Source of the DNA: an uncultured Myxococcales bacterium
GTDB lineage: Bacteria; Myxococcota_A; UBA9042
Assembly: GCA_937915965.1 (NCBI GenBank)
Contig: CALGHC010000545.1
Location: forward strand, 1 to 6,921
DNA length: 6,921 nt
Direction of reading: 5' to 3'
In this document: positions 6,892-6,921 of the stretch, one piece after another
Layout of the letters: each line of letters opens with the position of its first letter
Position numbering within the stretch: position 1 is the stretch's first letter
The notes under the pieces: model-generated
Databases searched by the model: none
Told to the model about the DNA's origin: nothing
What the model saw: only the letters and a program-made list of their open reading frames with translations
Program-made: the position numbers and the translations under genes

Positions 6892-6921
6892 GTGCGGCAC
6901 AGTGACGAAACTGGACCGGGG
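6892..6921 (+). CDS. Possible start of a further gene (partial)
   Basis: A GTG at 6892, placed six bases after GGAGG and three bases after the helicase stop, opens a frame that stays open for ten codons to the window end (MRHSDETGPG). A second GTG at 6902 in another frame would read MTKLDR and looks equally natural, but its distance from GGAGG (16 bases) is too long. Too little is visible to name a product. Tight spacing would place it in one operon with the helicase. Confidence 0.35.
   Translation, partial: MRHSDETGPG

Overview
The window is GC-rich (roughly two thirds G+C by eye). It carries four tightly spaced genes, all on the + strand, and possibly the first codons of a fifth. The gene types point to a Gram-negative bacterium of the Myxococcota (former Deltaproteobacteria): a PEGA-domain envelope protein with a C-terminal membrane anchor, a lipobox protein with a Kelch-type propeller and a C-x2-D-x-D-C cysteine motif, and a DUF2723 membrane glycosyltransferase fused to TPRs. 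No mobile element, CRISPR array, tRNA or rRNA is visible. No gene-free stretch exceeds about 100 bases.

Layout. (1) 33-977 encodes an exported PEGA-domain protein. It is followed by 91 bases that hold four copies of an 11-bp repeat, TTGACCCTTTG, the first of which contains the gene's own stop codon. (2) 1069-2892 encodes a lipoprotein with a cysteine motif and about seven Kelch-like strands. A strong hairpin at 2911-2939 fills the gap up to the next start codon. (3) 2940-5135 encodes a polytopic DUF2723 (protein O-mannosyltransferase-related) protein with C-terminal TPRs. (4) 5218-6888 encodes a compact NERD/UvrD-type superfamily 1 helicase that begins with the family's characteristic MARMIP. 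Its NERD part appears to lack the usual catalytic residues. A 32-codon mini-ORF bridges genes 3 and 4 with an ATGA overlap at each end. A good Shine-Dalgarno in the last codons of gene 4 suggests another gene starting at 6892.

How they may work together (inference). Genes 1-3 look like an envelope cluster: an inner-membrane/periplasmic PEGA protein, an outer-membrane or surface lipoprotein, and a membrane glycosyltransferase that could modify exported proteins such as its neighbour. Gene 4 is a DNA-processing enzyme with no obvious link to the envelope genes; it may be co-transcribed, or may belong to the genes beyond the window. The least explained structures are the 11-bp repeat array with the coding-like tail behind it, the hairpin abutting the gene 3 start, and the degenerate NERD domain.
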